DNA of 64,000 bases from DASUKM01 sp036278735 (GCA_036278735.1 DASUKM010000022.1:139283-203282); one strand, 5' to 3'. Positions 33,906-43,069 are shown, counted from the first letter of the stretch. Numbers and translations are program-made. The notes: generated from the letters alone by a model not told the origin.

Positions 33906-34343
33906 ATGACACAAACGGGACTGTCCGCGCCGTCCTGGGCGACGTGGACGGCGTTCGCGGCGCTCGTGGCAGTGGCGCTCGTGCTCTGGTTCCTGCGTGC
34001 GAAAGGGCGGCCCGTCCCCGGGGATCACGTCTTCCGCGCCAGCCGCCTGAGCCGGGGCAACCTGCTGTTTCCGACGCAGGTCGCCGTGACGCCCACGTCC
34101 ATCATCCACTACACGCCGCGCCTGTTCGGCCGCAGCGAGGAGTCGATTCACATGGCCCACGTCGCCTCCGTGCGGGTCGACAGCGGGCTGCTGTTTGCCG
34201 ACCTCCTGGTCGAATCGAGCGGCGGCACCGACCCGGTGCGCTGCCACGGCCATCGCAAACGCGACGCCCAGGAAATGAAGCGGCTGATCGAATCGTTCCA
34301 GACCGATTACTATCACGGCGCCGCGGCGCCGCCACGGACCTGA
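33906..34343 (+). CDS. Membrane-anchored small protein, PH-like (function unknown)
   Basis: 145 aa from ATG 33906 (GGAG 5 bases upstream). One N-terminal membrane helix (ATWTAFAALVAVALVLWFLRA), then a strand-rich cytoplasmic domain GDHVFRASRLSRGNLLFPTQVAVTPTSIIHYTPRLFGRSEESIHMAHVASVRVDSGLLFADLLVES that resembles bacterial PH domains by strand pattern. Four bases before the sigma-54 activator, so probably co-transcribed with it. No annotated family recognised with confidence. Confidence 0.7.
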   Translation: MTQTGLSAPSWATWTAFAALVAVALVLWFLRAKGRPVPGDHVFRASRLSRGNLLFPTQVAVTPTSIIHYTPRLFGRSEESIHMAHVASVRVDSGLLFADLLVESSGGTDPVRCHGHRKRDAQEMKRLIESFQTDYYHGAAAPPRT

Positions 34344-34347
34344 CCTG

Positions 34348-35685
34348 ATGGCCAACGTCGACCACGTGACCCTCGCCGGACGCCGGGCCGAGGCCGCGGA
34401 AATCGAGACCCGGTTCCAGTCGCTCGTCCAGTCGCCGCTCCGCGCCGCGATCCTGCGCTATCTCTCGGCGCGCCCCGACGAAGCGTTCGACGTCGAGAGC
34501 CTGATGCAGACCTTCGGCCGGATGCGGCTCGACGTCGACAACTGCGTCCGCGAGCTGGTCGCCTTCGGCATCATCCAGCGCCAGCCCGGCACCCAGAAGT
34601 TCGGCTTCTTGCAGCCCGACACCGAGACGCTGCGCATCCTGATCGACGATTTCCTCGAACGGCGCGCGACCGTCAGCCACGAGGACCGCTCCCCGGCCGT
34701 CCAGCGCTTCCGCGAGATGATCGGCCGCGACGAGAAGATGCTCGTCATCTTCGAGTGGATCCGGACCGCCGCCAAGTCCGACATCTCGGTGCTCATCCTC
34801 GGCCCGACGGGCTCGGGCAAGGAAGTCGTCGCGCGCATGATCCACGAACTGAGCCGGCGCGCCACGCACAAGTTCCAGGCGGTCAACTGCGCGGCACTGC
34901 CCGATACGCTGTTCGAATCGGAAATCTTCGGCTACGAAAAGGGGGCCTTCACCGGCGCCCACGACCGCAAGCCGGGGCGCCTCGAGCTGGCGAATCACGG
35001 CACGCTGTTCCTCGACGAAATCGGCGACCTCTCGATCATCGCGCAGGCCAAGCTGCTGCGCGTGCTCGAGGAACGCCGGTTCGAGCGGCTCGGCGGCAAC
35101 ACCTCGATCGAAGTCAACTTCCGGCTCATCTCCGCGACGAACCGGCCGCTCGATCAATTCGTCCGCGACAGCCGCTTCCGCGAAGACCTGTACTATCGCG
35201 TCAACGCCTTTTCGATCCGGCTGCCGTCGCTGCGCGAGCGCACGAGCGACATTCCGGTGCTCGCCCAGCGCTTCCTCGCACGCTACTGCGCGGCCAACGG
35301 CCTCGAACTCGACGGGAAATCGCTCTCGAAGGAAGCCGTCGACCTGCTGATGCAGTACCACTGGCCGGGGAACATCCGCGAACTCGAGAGCACGGTGTCG
35401 CGCGCCGCGCTCTCCTCGCCCGGCCGCGTCATCCGGGCGGGAGACGTCGAGTTCCTGCACGCGCCCGAAGCGCCCGCCGAAACCGATTCCGAGCGCCTGC
35501 CGTCCCTCGCGCAAGCCGAGCGCGCCCACATCGTCCGGGTGCTCGAAAGCGTGGGGTGGAACAAGAAGCAGGCGGCCGCGGTCCTGGAGATCAGCCGCGG
35601 AACGCTCTATCGCAAAATCGTCGAATACGGTCTTGAAGCGGACACGAAGCCGTCTCGAAACAGGACACGCGTTCCGGAGGTTTGA
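34348..35685 (+). CDS. Sigma-54-dependent transcriptional activator without receiver domain
   Basis: 445 aa. Residues ~20-115: winged-helix-like N-terminus (LRAAILRYLSARPDEAFDVESLMQTFG). Residues ~120-350: AAA+ core with Walker A GPTGSGKE (152-159), sigma-54 contact loop GAFTGA (199-204) and Walker B LFLDEIGD (220-227), plus arginine-finger region FREDLYYRVN. Residues ~385-435: Fis-type HTH NKKQAAAVLEISRGTLYRKI. No response-regulator or PAS domain, so control must come through the N-terminal domain or level of expression. No clear -24/-12 promoter was found just downstream. Confidence 0.92.
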   Translation: MANVDHVTLAGRRAEAAEIETRFQSLVQSPLRAAILRYLSARPDEAFDVESLMQTFGRMRLDVDNCVRELVAFGIIQRQPGTQKFGFLQPDTETLRILIDDFLERRATVSHEDRSPAVQRFREMIGRDEKMLVIFEWIRTAAKSDISVLILGPTGSGKEVVARMIHELSRRATHKFQAVNCAALPDTLFESEIFGYEKGAFTGAHDRKPGRLELANHGTLFLDEIGDLSIIAQAKLLRVLEERRFERLGGNTSIEVNFRLISATNRPLDQFVRDSRFREDLYYRVNAFSIRLPSLRERTSDIPVLAQRFLARYCAANGLELDGKSLSKEAVDLLMQYHWPGNIRELESTVSRAALSSPGRVIRAGDVEFLHAPEAPAETDSERLPSLAQAERAHIVRVLESVGWNKKQAAAVLEISRGTLYRKIVEYGLEADTKPSRNRTRVPEV

Positions 35686-35778
35686 GGCTGCCCTGGGGAT
35701 TCCCGGGCAAATTCGTTCAATTCGGGATCCCAGGTCTTGCGCATTTCCAGCACACCGACGGATCGCCGCAGCCCCCTC

Positions 35779-35809
35779 AAAAGACAGGACTTATCGACAA
35801 GTGTCTTTT
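35779..35809. terminator. Hairpin downstream of sigma-54 activator
   Basis: AAAAGAC/GTCTTTT arms with an inner ACTT/AAGT helix and loop ATCGAC. The 3' arm itself ends in TTTT, so it could stop transcription after the activator gene. The rest of the 290-bp gap up to the subtilase start shows no recognisable gene. Confidence 0.5.
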
Positions 35810-35979
35810 CTGGTGTGCCGATCTGGAACATTCAGCAGCAAACGTGTGCGCGCCCCCGACCGCATCACGAGCGCATGACTCCCCGTAAGTCTCTCGAACG
35901 CAAGACGTTGATGGCGAGTGTGCGCCCAACCTCGACCGGGCAGCGCGATTGCAACGCTCTCGCTGCTCGGCCTCTGCCC

Positions 35980-37668
35980 ATGCTGCGACGCCTGCTGTTC
36001 ACGTTCGCCCTCGTGATCGCGACGATTGCCCCGGTGCGCGGCGACGTGCCGCACCGCGACGATGCGCTCGACGCACCGCTGCGCCAGCGCGCCGAGGCGC
36101 CCTCCGGCCAGTCGCGCGTGATCGTGCGCTTCGATACCGCCGACGACGCCGCGGCCGGCCTCGGCGCGATCGACGCGCTCGGCGGCACCCTCGGACGCCC
36201 GCTCTCGATGCTCCATGCCCAGGTGGCCCAGGTGCCCGACACCGCGCTCGATACCGTGGCGGCTCTGCCCGGCGTGCGCAGCGTCAGCCTCGATCGGCCC
36301 ATCTACGGCACCGACGAGCCCACCAACCAGACGATCGAAGCCTCATGGGTGCGCGACACGCTGGGATACGACGGCACGGGCGTCGGCGTCGCGATCATCG
36401 ACTCCGGCGTCGTGCCGTGGCACGACGACCTCGGCCCGTCGCGCGTCGTGCACTTCGCCGACTTCGTCAACTTCCAGCCGTCGCCCTACGACGACTACGG
36501 CCACGGCACGCACGTCGCGGGCATCATCGCGGGAAGCGGGTACGACTCGGACGGCCTGCGCCGGGGGGTCGCGCCCGGCGCGTCGCTCGTCGTCCTGAAG
36601 GTGCTCGACGGGACGGGTCAGGGGTATATCAGCACGGTCATCGCCGCGATCGACTACGCGATCGCCAACCGCGACGCGTTCCATATCCGCGTGATCAATC
36701 TGTCGGTGGCGGCCGGCATCTACGAATCGTACGCGACCGACCCGCTCACGCTGGCGGCGCGCCGGGCGGTCGAGGCGGGCATCGTCGTCGTCACGGCCGC
36801 GGGCAATCTGGGACGCGACAAGGCTGGCGACCCGCAGTACGGCGGCATCGGCGCCCCCGGCAACGCGCCGTGGGTGATCACGGTGGGGGCGTCGAGCTCG
36901 ATGGGCACCCCCGCGCGTGGCGACGACGCGGTCGCGGCGTTCAGTTCGCGGGGACCGGCGGCGATCGACAACACGGTCAAGCCGGATCTCGTCGCCCCCG
37001 GGGTCGGCATCGCGTCGATCACGGATCCGGGCACGCAGTTGTACCGCACGAAGCCGTCGGCGCGGCTGTGGGGGACGATCCCGACGGCGACCGAGCCGTA
37101 CCTCTCGCTGAGCGGCACGAGCATGGCCTCCCCCGTCGTGACGGGCACGATCGCGCTGATGCTGGAGGCGAATCCCGCGCTGACGCCAAATCTCGTGAAG
37201 GCGATCCTGGAGTACACCGCGGAAACGAAGCCGGGCGACGACCCCCTCACGCAGGGGGCCGGATTCCTGAACGCGCGCGGCGCGGTGGAGCTGGCCACCT
37301 CGATGGCGTTCGGCGCGTCGATTCCGCAGAGCACGACCGGCGACCCGACGTCGTGGAGCGGCCATCTCACCTGGGGCCACCAGCGCGTCGGCCGTGGACT
37401 GCTCCGGCCGGACGCCAACGCGTTTGCCGCCGGCGTGGTCTGGGGCAGCGCGCTGACGCGCGGCGGACAGCCGGTCGCGTGGGGGACGGTCTGCACGACG
37501 GCGGATTGCGCCGGCGGCCCCGTCTGGACGCTCGCGAGCCCCTGCGATCCGCGCGACCCGGATTGCGGCGCCGTGACGCGCCGCGACGCGGCGGCGACCA
37601 CCGCGCCGGCCGCGCGCACCGTCGGCGGCGTCGCGCCGCAGAGCACGTCGTCGGGGGGGACACGATGA
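35980..37668 (+). CDS. Subtilisin-like serine peptidase (S8), secreted
   Basis: 562 aa from ATG 35980, chosen because it starts the signal peptide MLRRLLFTFALVIATIAPVRG; in-frame ATGs at 35911 and 35875 would put 23-35 polar residues first. Propeptide-like region SRVIVRFDTADDAAAGLGAID follows. Catalytic triad: Asp141 in AIIDSGV, His175 in YGHGTHVAG, Ser near 380 in SLSGTSMASPV; oxyanion Asn in AAGNLG. C-terminal ~100 residues carry two CxxxxCxxx pairs (TTADCAG, SPCDPRDPDCG). Downstream HD-GYP gene starts 31 bp later. Confidence 0.9.
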   Translation: MLRRLLFTFALVIATIAPVRGDVPHRDDALDAPLRQRAEAPSGQSRVIVRFDTADDAAAGLGAIDALGGTLGRPLSMLHAQVAQVPDTALDTVAALPGVRSVSLDRPIYGTDEPTNQTIEASWVRDTLGYDGTGVGVAIIDSGVVPWHDDLGPSRVVHFADFVNFQPSPYDDYGHGTHVAGIIAGSGYDSDGLRRGVAPGASLVVLKVLDGTGQGYISTVIAAIDYAIANRDAFHIRVINLSVAAGIYESYATDPLTLAARRAVEAGIVVVTAAGNLGRDKAGDPQYGGIGAPGNAPWVITVGASSSMGTPARGDDAVAAFSSRGPAAIDNTVKPDLVAPGVGIASITDPGTQLYRTKPSARLWGTIPTATEPYLSLSGTSMASPVVTGTIALMLEANPALTPNLVKAILEYTAETKPGDDPLTQGAGFLNARGAVELATSMAFGASIPQSTTGDPTSWSGHLTWGHQRVGRGLLRPDANAFAAGVVWGSALTRGGQPVAWGTVCTTADCAGGPVWTLASPCDPRDPDCGAVTRRDAAATTAPAARTVGGVAPQSTSSGGTR

Positions 37669-37699
37669 GCTGCGCGCCGTCGGCGCGGCGGAGCTGCCG

Positions 37700-40189
37700 T
37701 TGAAGTCGCTGCCGCTGGCCGCCCGCGTCTACGTCTGTGCCGTCATCGGGCTGGGCGCCGCGCTGGTCGTCTGGTTTTTTCCGAGTCCCCTCACGGTCCG
37801 GATCGAGCCGTTCCTGCTCCTGCTCGTGCTCTCGTCGCTGACCTCGATCTTCAAGGTCAACCTGCCGCTCGCGCGCCGCTCGTCGACGATGTCGGTGTCG
37901 TACGCGGTCGATTTCGCCTCGCTGCTGCTGCTCGGCCCGCACGAGACCATGCTGGTGGCCGGCATCAGCGCGTATTCGCAGTGCACGTTCCGGATTCAGG
38001 AGCGCAACCCGATCCATCGCACGCTCTTCAGCATGGCGTGCCTGGTCGTCACCGTGCAGGCGGCCGGCGCCGTGTACCTCTGGCTGGGCGGGGTGCCCGG
38101 CACGATGCGGATCGGCGCGCTGCCCAAGCCGCTCGTCGGCGCCGCCACGACGTACTTCCTCGTGAACACCCTGGCGATCGCGACGGCCATCGCGCTGTCC
38201 ACGCGGCAGCCAATCATCAAGGTCTGGAACGAGAACTTCCTCTGGAGCGCCCCCAGCTACTTCGTCGGGGCAGGGGCCGCGGCACTGGCGACGTGGCTGG
38301 TCGGCATGTCGGGCCACTGGTTCGCGCCGCTCGCCGTCGCGCCGCTCTACCTGACCTACCGGACGTACAAGATTTACCTGGGTCGCATCGAGGACGAGCA
38401 GCGGCACGTGCACGAGATGGCCGACCTGCATCTGGCCACGATCGAAGCGCTCGCGCTCGCCATCGACGCGAAGGACCAGCTCTCACAGTCGCACATCCGG
38501 CGCGTGCAGTTGTACGCCGCCGCCGTGGCGCGCGCGCTCGGGATGCCCGAGAACGACATCCAGGGCGTCAAGACGGCGGCGCTCCTCCACGACATCGGCA
38601 AGCTCGCCGTCCCGGAACACATCCTGTCGAAACCGGGCCCGCTCACGCCCGAGGAGTTCCAGAAGATCCGCGCGCATCCCAAGGTCGGGGCCGACATCAT
38701 CAGCGCCGTCCCGTTTCCCTACCCGGTCGCGCCGCTGATCCTGAGTCATCACGAGCGATGGGACGGAAAGGGCTATCCGTCCGGGCTGAAGGGGGAGGAG
38801 ATTCCGCTCGGCGCCCGCATCCTGTCGGTCGTGGACTACTTCGACGCGATCATGGCGGAGCGTCCGTACCACAAGGCGATGACGTTCGACGCCGCCATCG
38901 GGCTGCTGCAGCAGGAAGCCGGCAAGGGGCTCGACCCCATCGTCGTCTCCTCGTTCATCGATCTGCTGCCGTCGCTCCAGGACGAGGCGACGAAGCTCGA
39001 GATCTCGATGCGCAGCAAGCCTGTCGAAAGCGAGCTGCCGCAGACCGGCCGGCCCGCGACGGGGCTCGTGCCGGAGCCGAGCAAGAAGAACGTGTTCGAG
39101 GACATCGCGCTGGCGCACCGCGAGATTTACGCGCTGTACGAAATCGCCCAGGCGATGGGCACGAGCCTCGGGATCGGCGACACGATGGCGCTCATCTCGG
39201 CCAAGTTGAGCAACCTCGTCCCGTTCTCGTGCGCCGCGCTGTTCCTGTACGACGAGGAGTCCGAAACGCTGCGGTGCCGGTTCGCGACCGGCACCGATGC
39301 CGACATCATCCAGCAGGTGATGGTGCAGACCGGCGAAGGGCTCACGGGGTGGGTCGCGCGCAACCGGCGCACGCTCGTCAACGCGCGGCCGAGCGCGGAC
39401 CTCGAGGCCTGCAAGCTCCAGCACCTCTCGACCACGCTGCAGTCCGCGCTCGTGTGCCCGCTGATGGCGGAGGATCGCTTCATCGGCACGCTGTCGGTCT
39501 ATCACACCGATGCGGCGTTCTATCGCGACGACCACCGGCGGCTGCTCGACCGCGTGTCGGAGCAGGCGGCGGCGGTCATCAAGAACTCGATGGTCTACGA
39601 CCAGACGAAGGAAGACTCGCTCACCGACGCGCTCACGGGGCTGCCGAACACGCGGTTCCTGTTCATGCACCTGAATCGCGAACTCGCGCGCGCCGAACGG
39701 TTGAAGTCGGAGCTGGCGGTGCTGGTCATGGACCTCGATAATTTCAAGGAGATCAACGACAACCACGGGCATCACGTGGGAGACCGCGCGCTGTGCGACG
39801 TCGCCAACGTGCTGCGCAACGCCATCCGGCCGTACGACATCTGCGTGCGCTACGCCGGCGACGAGTTCATCGTCGTGCTGACCGGCTGCGGCGCGCAGGA
39901 AGCCGAGAACAAGCGGCAGGAGCTGCAGGCCAGCGTCGACCGCGTCCGGTTCGAGGCGCGCCCCGGCCGCCAGCTGCCGCTCGGCGTCAGCATCGGGACC
40001 GCCATCTTCCCCGAGGACGGCGAATCCTACGAGATGCTGATCGCGACGGCCGACAACCGCATGTACCAGGACAAGGCGGCGCGCAAGCGGCTGACCGGCC
40101 GCGATCGCCCCCGGCATGCCCCGCCCGGCGCCGAGGCTCCCGATCTGAGCGACCTCGAGATCCAACGCGCCGCCGCCGGGGTGATTTGA
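37700..40189 (+). CDS. HD-GYP / GAF / GGDEF protein with membrane sensor
   Basis: 829 aa, TTG start with GGAG 6 bases upstream. Residues ~10-220: seven or eight membrane helices (MASE-like sensor). Residues ~235-440: HD-GYP phosphodiesterase with LLHDIGKL (His297-Asp298), HHERWDGKGYPSGL (GYP 358-360). Residues ~480-640: GAF domain. Residues ~650-800: diguanylate cyclase with RYAGDEF (AGDEF, 719-723) in place of GGDEF and DLDNFKEIND. Both synthesis and breakdown motifs of cyclic di-GMP are present, suggesting a switch or one catalytic and one regulatory half. Confidence 0.92.
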   Translation: MKSLPLAARVYVCAVIGLGAALVVWFFPSPLTVRIEPFLLLLVLSSLTSIFKVNLPLARRSSTMSVSYAVDFASLLLLGPHETMLVAGISAYSQCTFRIQERNPIHRTLFSMACLVVTVQAAGAVYLWLGGVPGTMRIGALPKPLVGAATTYFLVNTLAIATAIALSTRQPIIKVWNENFLWSAPSYFVGAGAAALATWLVGMSGHWFAPLAVAPLYLTYRTYKIYLGRIEDEQRHVHEMADLHLATIEALALAIDAKDQLSQSHIRRVQLYAAAVARALGMPENDIQGVKTAALLHDIGKLAVPEHILSKPGPLTPEEFQKIRAHPKVGADIISAVPFPYPVAPLILSHHERWDGKGYPSGLKGEEIPLGARILSVVDYFDAIMAERPYHKAMTFDAAIGLLQQEAGKGLDPIVVSSFIDLLPSLQDEATKLEISMRSKPVESELPQTGRPATGLVPEPSKKNVFEDIALAHREIYALYEIAQAMGTSLGIGDTMALISAKLSNLVPFSCAALFLYDEESETLRCRFATGTDADIIQQVMVQTGEGLTGWVARNRRTLVNARPSADLEACKLQHLSTTLQSALVCPLMAEDRFIGTLSVYHTDAAFYRDDHRRLLDRVSEQAAAVIKNSMVYDQTKEDSLTDALTGLPNTRFLFMHLNRELARAERLKSELAVLVMDLDNFKEINDNHGHHVGDRALCDVANVLRNAIRPYDICVRYAGDEFIVVLTGCGAQEAENKRQELQASVDRVRFEARPGRQLPLGVSIGTAIFPEDGESYEMLIATADNRMYQDKAARKRLTGRDRPRHAPPGAEAPDLSDLEIQRAAAGVI

Positions 40190-40219
40190 CGCCGAAGCGG
40201 AACACGCTCGCCGGTTCTC

Positions 40220-40441
40220 GCAGGAGATCAGGAGATCGGGAGGCGACTCGGGTGGGCCTGTGGGTCATCGCGCAGCGCTGTTTTCAGTGACGCGAGCGAG
40301 CCACGCGAACGGCCCGGCGCGGCGAGGCGCGCCGCCAGTGAGCGTGTAGGGGGCCGGCCGCCTTCGCGCCGGAGGCGCTTCGGCGAGCCCGCCGGAGCCT
40401 TGGCGCAGGCGGGCGGGGGGAAGCCCCCGGTGATTAAGGCA
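40220..40441. repeat. Repeat family I, copy 1, with flanking AGGAGATC direct repeat
   Basis: In the 269-bp gap before the FNR-type gene: CAGGAGATCAGGAGATC at about 40219-40236, then GAGCGTGTAGGGGGCCGGC (40341-40359) and a GGGGGAAGCCCCC hairpin (40414-40430). GAGCGTGTAGGGGG and the GGGGGC...GCCCCC hairpin recur at 57118-57162. No gene is seen in the gap. Confidence 0.6.
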
Positions 40442-40458
40442 GGCTATCATTTTCTTTC

Positions 40459-41151
40459 GTGCTGGATCTTCGCGTCGCGTCTATCCGCAAGGCCACGCCG
40501 GCCACGCGCGTGCTGCGGCTCGCCCTCGGCGGCGCGCCGTTCCCCTATCGCGCCGGGCAGGCCGCGTGCCTCGGGCTCGACGACGATCGGGAGCTCGTGC
40601 CGTACTCCATCGCGTCGGCGCCGGTCGAAACCCGCGCGCACGGCTGGCTCGAATTCCTGGTCAAAGTGGATCCGACGGCGCGCTTCGGTGCGCACGTGAC
40701 CGACCTGCGCCGCGGCAGCCACGTGTCAGTGGACGGGCCGATTGGCTCGTTCGTCCTTCCTGAGGATCCGGGGGACGAACTGCTGTTCGTGGCCGGCGGA
40801 ACGGGCATCGCGCCGCTGCGCGCGATGATCCGGCAAGCCGAGGCGAACGGCCGATCGCGGCTGCGGCTGTTGTACGTCGCGCGATCCCGCCGCGAACTGG
40901 CGTATCTGCCCGAACTCCGCGCGCTGGCCCGAACGGGCCGGCTGGACCTCACGCTCGGGCTCACCGGCGACACGCCGTCCCGATGGAGGCACGCGCGCGG
41001 GCGTCCCGGGTACGACCTGCTCGCGCCGATCGTGGACGGGCGGCAGCCGCGCTGCTTCCTGTGCGGGCCGCCGGGCATGATCACCGATCTGACCGCGGTG
41101 CTGCGTACGCTCGGCGTGCCCCCCGACCGGATCGCCGCCGAGGGCCATTGA
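40459..41151 (+). CDS. FAD/NAD(P)-binding ferredoxin reductase-type oxidoreductase
   Basis: 230 aa, GTG start. FNR fold: FAD-binding strand with VPYSIAS (RxYS variant) at ~50, flavin region GAHVTDLRRGSHVSVDGPIGSFVLP, NAD-binding motif LLFVAGGTGIAPLRAMI and terminal CGPPGMI. No [2Fe-2S] domain. Transfers electrons between NAD(P)H and a flavin or Fe-S acceptor; partner unknown. A TATCAT box sits 8 bases before the start, so the leader would be very short. Confidence 0.88.
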   Translation: MLDLRVASIRKATPATRVLRLALGGAPFPYRAGQAACLGLDDDRELVPYSIASAPVETRAHGWLEFLVKVDPTARFGAHVTDLRRGSHVSVDGPIGSFVLPEDPGDELLFVAGGTGIAPLRAMIRQAEANGRSRLRLLYVARSRRELAYLPELRALARTGRLDLTLGLTGDTPSRWRHARGRPGYDLLAPIVDGRQPRCFLCGPPGMITDLTAVLRTLGVPPDRIAAEGH

Positions 41152-41166
41152 TCGACCCCCGCCGCG

Positions 41167-41526
41167 TCAGCGTGTTGCGCCCTCGAGTGAGTGTGGGTAA
41201 TCCGGCACCGCCCCAGGCACCTTCTTGATCGTGAGCGACGACTTGACGTCGCGCACGCCGTGAATCGTCCGCGCCACCGCCACCGCCTCCTGGACCTGCG
41301 CGGCCGACTGGACCGCCCCCGTCAGCGTGACGACGCCGTGGAACGTCTGCACCCCGATATTGACACTGTTGATGTCCGGCGCGTTGAGCAGCGCCGTCTT
41401 CACCCGCGTCGTGATCGTGGCATCGTCCGACGTGTCTTTGATGGCCTTGGCGCAGCCCGCGGACCACAGCCACAGACCGCACAGACACACGAGCAGCACG
41501 GGCAGCCTGACGAGTCGCGTGTTCAT
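41167..41526 (-). CDS. BON-domain lipoprotein
   Basis: 119 aa from ATG 41526 (GGAGGG upstream). Lipobox at LLVCLCGLWLWSAGC (Cys25). BON domain: DDATITTRVKTALLNAPDINSVNIGVQTFHGVVTLTGAVQSAAQVQEAVAVARTIHGVRDVKSSL, one copy. Binds outer membrane or phospholipid; proteins of this kind (OsmY-like) guard the envelope. Encoded convergent to the FNR gene with a 15-bp gap and downstream of fabI. Confidence 0.88.
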   Translation of the reverse strand: MNTRLVRLPVLLVCLCGLWLWSAGCAKAIKDTSDDATITTRVKTALLNAPDINSVNIGVQTFHGVVTLTGAVQSAAQVQEAVAVARTIHGVRDVKSSLTIKKVPGAVPDYPHSLEGATR

Positions 41527-41572
41527 TCGTTGCCCTCCAGACCTCGACAGGAGCAAACGATGTGCCCGCCAG

Positions 41573-41631
41573 TTCCGCGGCCTTCCGTGTATTCCGTGTA
41601 TTCCGTGGCGGTTCGTGGCGGTCCGTGGCTA
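41573..41631. repeat. Tandem repeat G (TTCCGTGTATTCCGTGG units)
   Basis: CCGTGTATT units followed by CCGTGGCGGTT units. It ends on the fabI TAG stop (41629-41631). The TTCCGTG unit resembles, in reverse complement, the CACGGAA unit of the minisatellite at 56155. Confidence 0.75.
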
Positions 41632-42402
41632 CATGCCGGTCGCGTGGAAGCCGGCGTCGACCATCAGGACTTCGGCGGTGACGGCCCGGCCGGCGTCGCT
41701 CAGGAGAAACACCGCGGCGTCGGCGACCTCGGCGGGATCGACGGTGCGGCGCAGCGGCGCCCGGTCGCGGTAGATTTGCAGGATGCTCGAGAAGCCGGCA
41801 ATGCCCGCGGCCGCGAGCGTCTTGATCGGGCCGGCGGAGATGGCGTTCACGCGAACGTTCTTCGGCCCCAGGTCGGCGGCCAGGTAGCGCACCGTCGCCT
41901 CGAGGGCCGCCTTGGCGACCCCCATCACGTTGTAGTTGGCGAACACGCGCTCGCTCCCGAGGTACGTGAGCGTGAGGATGCTGCCGCCGCCGCGGCGTTC
42001 CATGAGCGGCGCGGCGCCGCGCGCGAGCGCGATCAGTGAATAGGCGCTGACGTCGAGCGCCATCCGGAAACCCTCGCGCGAGGTCTGCACGAACGGATTC
42101 GCCAGCTCCTCCCGCGGCGCGAACGCCGCGGCATGAACCACGAAGTCGAGTCCGTCGAACTGTCGATCGATCGCCTCGAACACGCGCGCGATCTGAGCGT
42201 CGTCGGAGACATCGCAGGGAAGGACCAGCGGATCGGTGAGGGTGGCGGACAGCTCGCGGACGTTTTCTTCGAGCCGATCGCCCTGGTAGGTGATCGCGAG
42301 CCGCGCGTCCGCCTGGTGCGCCGCCTGCGCGATCGCCCAGGCGATCGATCGTTTGTTGGCGACGCCGACGATCAGGCCGTGCTTGCCGGAAAGCGAGGCC
42401 AT
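41629..42402 (-). CDS. fabI: Enoyl-[acyl-carrier-protein] reductase (NADH)
   Basis: 257 aa. SDR-type FabI with GLIVGVANKRSIAWAIA (cofactor loop), DFVVHAAAFAPREEL and the catalytic set Tyr147, Tyr157, Lys164 in LTYLGSERVFANYNVMGVAK; LAADLGPKNVRVNAISAGPIKTLAAAGI and VDPAEVADAAVFLLSD follow. Reduces the enoyl-ACP double bond in fatty-acid elongation. ATG 42402 lies 4 bases after the RGG protein stop; the longer upstream frame is that gene in another frame. Probably in the operon beginning at pxpA. Confidence 0.95.
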   Translation of the reverse strand: MASLSGKHGLIVGVANKRSIAWAIAQAAHQADARLAITYQGDRLEENVRELSATLTDPLVLPCDVSDDAQIARVFEAIDRQFDGLDFVVHAAAFAPREELANPFVQTSREGFRMALDVSAYSLIALARGAAPLMERRGGGSILTLTYLGSERVFANYNVMGVAKAALEATVRYLAADLGPKNVRVNAISAGPIKTLAAAGIAGFSSILQIYRDRAPLRRTVDPAEVADAAVFLLSDAGRAVTAEVLMVDAGFHATGM

Positions 42403-42406
42403 CCGT

Positions 42407-43069
42407 TCAGCGCGAGCGCTTCTTGCCGCCGCCGTGGCGCGGCTGCGGCCCGCGCCCGAACGCGGGTCCGGGGCGCCCCTGCCGTCCGCCCTGCGGACCC
42501 CGGCCGAAACGCGCGGCCCCGCCGCCCGGGCGGTTGCCGTTGGCGCCGCCGGCCTGGCTGGCGCCGCGCCCGCGTCCGCGCGAATCGCCGCCGCGGAAAT
42601 TACCCGCGCGTCCGCCGTTCTGCCGGATCGTGAACTCGGGCGCCGGACGCGCGTCCTTCTGGAAGCCTTCCGGACGAGGCAACGTGGCACGAATGAGCGG
42701 CCGGTGAACCGGCCCTTCATCGACCGGTGGTGCAGGCGCTTGATCCGCGTCCGCCTCGGCTGGCGCCGCCTCGGCCACAGCGGGGGCCCGCTCTGCGGAG
42801 CCGTCGTGCTCGTGTTCGTCCGTGGATGTGTGGTGCTCGTGCTCGTCTCGAGGTGTCATGCGAGAGGATTCGGGGGCGGTCAAGGCGTCAGGCTTTCGCC
42901 GTCGCGGCGCCTTGCCTCCCTTGTAAGGGTGCTCGGCGTCGCAGGTGGTGCACCGCGTCTGCTTGATCTCGTCTTCGATTATGGCCACGATCGCGTGATT
43001 CGTGACCCTCCGTTCACGGGGACAGTAGTCGTCCAATGTGTCACCGAGACGCAGCCGGCGCTGCTCCAT
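42407..43069 (-). CDS. Zinc-ribbon-like protein with RGG-rich disordered tail
   Basis: 220 aa. Residues 1-55 hold a possible metal site: DYCPRERRVTN and QTRCTTCDAEHPYKGGKAPRRRK. Residues ~60-145 are an acidic His/Glu/Ala/Pro linker. Residues ~148-220 are glycine/arginine rich with GNFRGGDSRGRGRGA, GPQGGRQGRPGPAFGRGPQ and a KKRSR end, resembling RGG-box RNA-binding proteins. GGGAGA before the ATG supports the start although it lies 29 bp inside the S41 gene. No known family assigned; nucleic-acid binding or condensate formation is inferred. Confidence 0.7.
   Translation of the reverse strand: MEQRRLRLGDTLDDYCPRERRVTNHAIVAIIEDEIKQTRCTTCDAEHPYKGGKAPRRRKPDALTAPESSRMTPRDEHEHHTSTDEHEHDGSAERAPAVAEAAPAEADADQAPAPPVDEGPVHRPLIRATLPRPEGFQKDARPAPEFTIRQNGGRAGNFRGGDSRGRGRGASQAGGANGNRPGGGAARFGRGPQGGRQGRPGPAFGRGPQPRHGGGKKRSR

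Noticed and set aside
35686..35980. Sigma-54 (-24/-12) promoter for the subtilase
   Set aside because: No GG-N10-GC pair with the right surroundings; the nearest candidate (GGGATCCCAGGTCTTGC) has 12 bases between.
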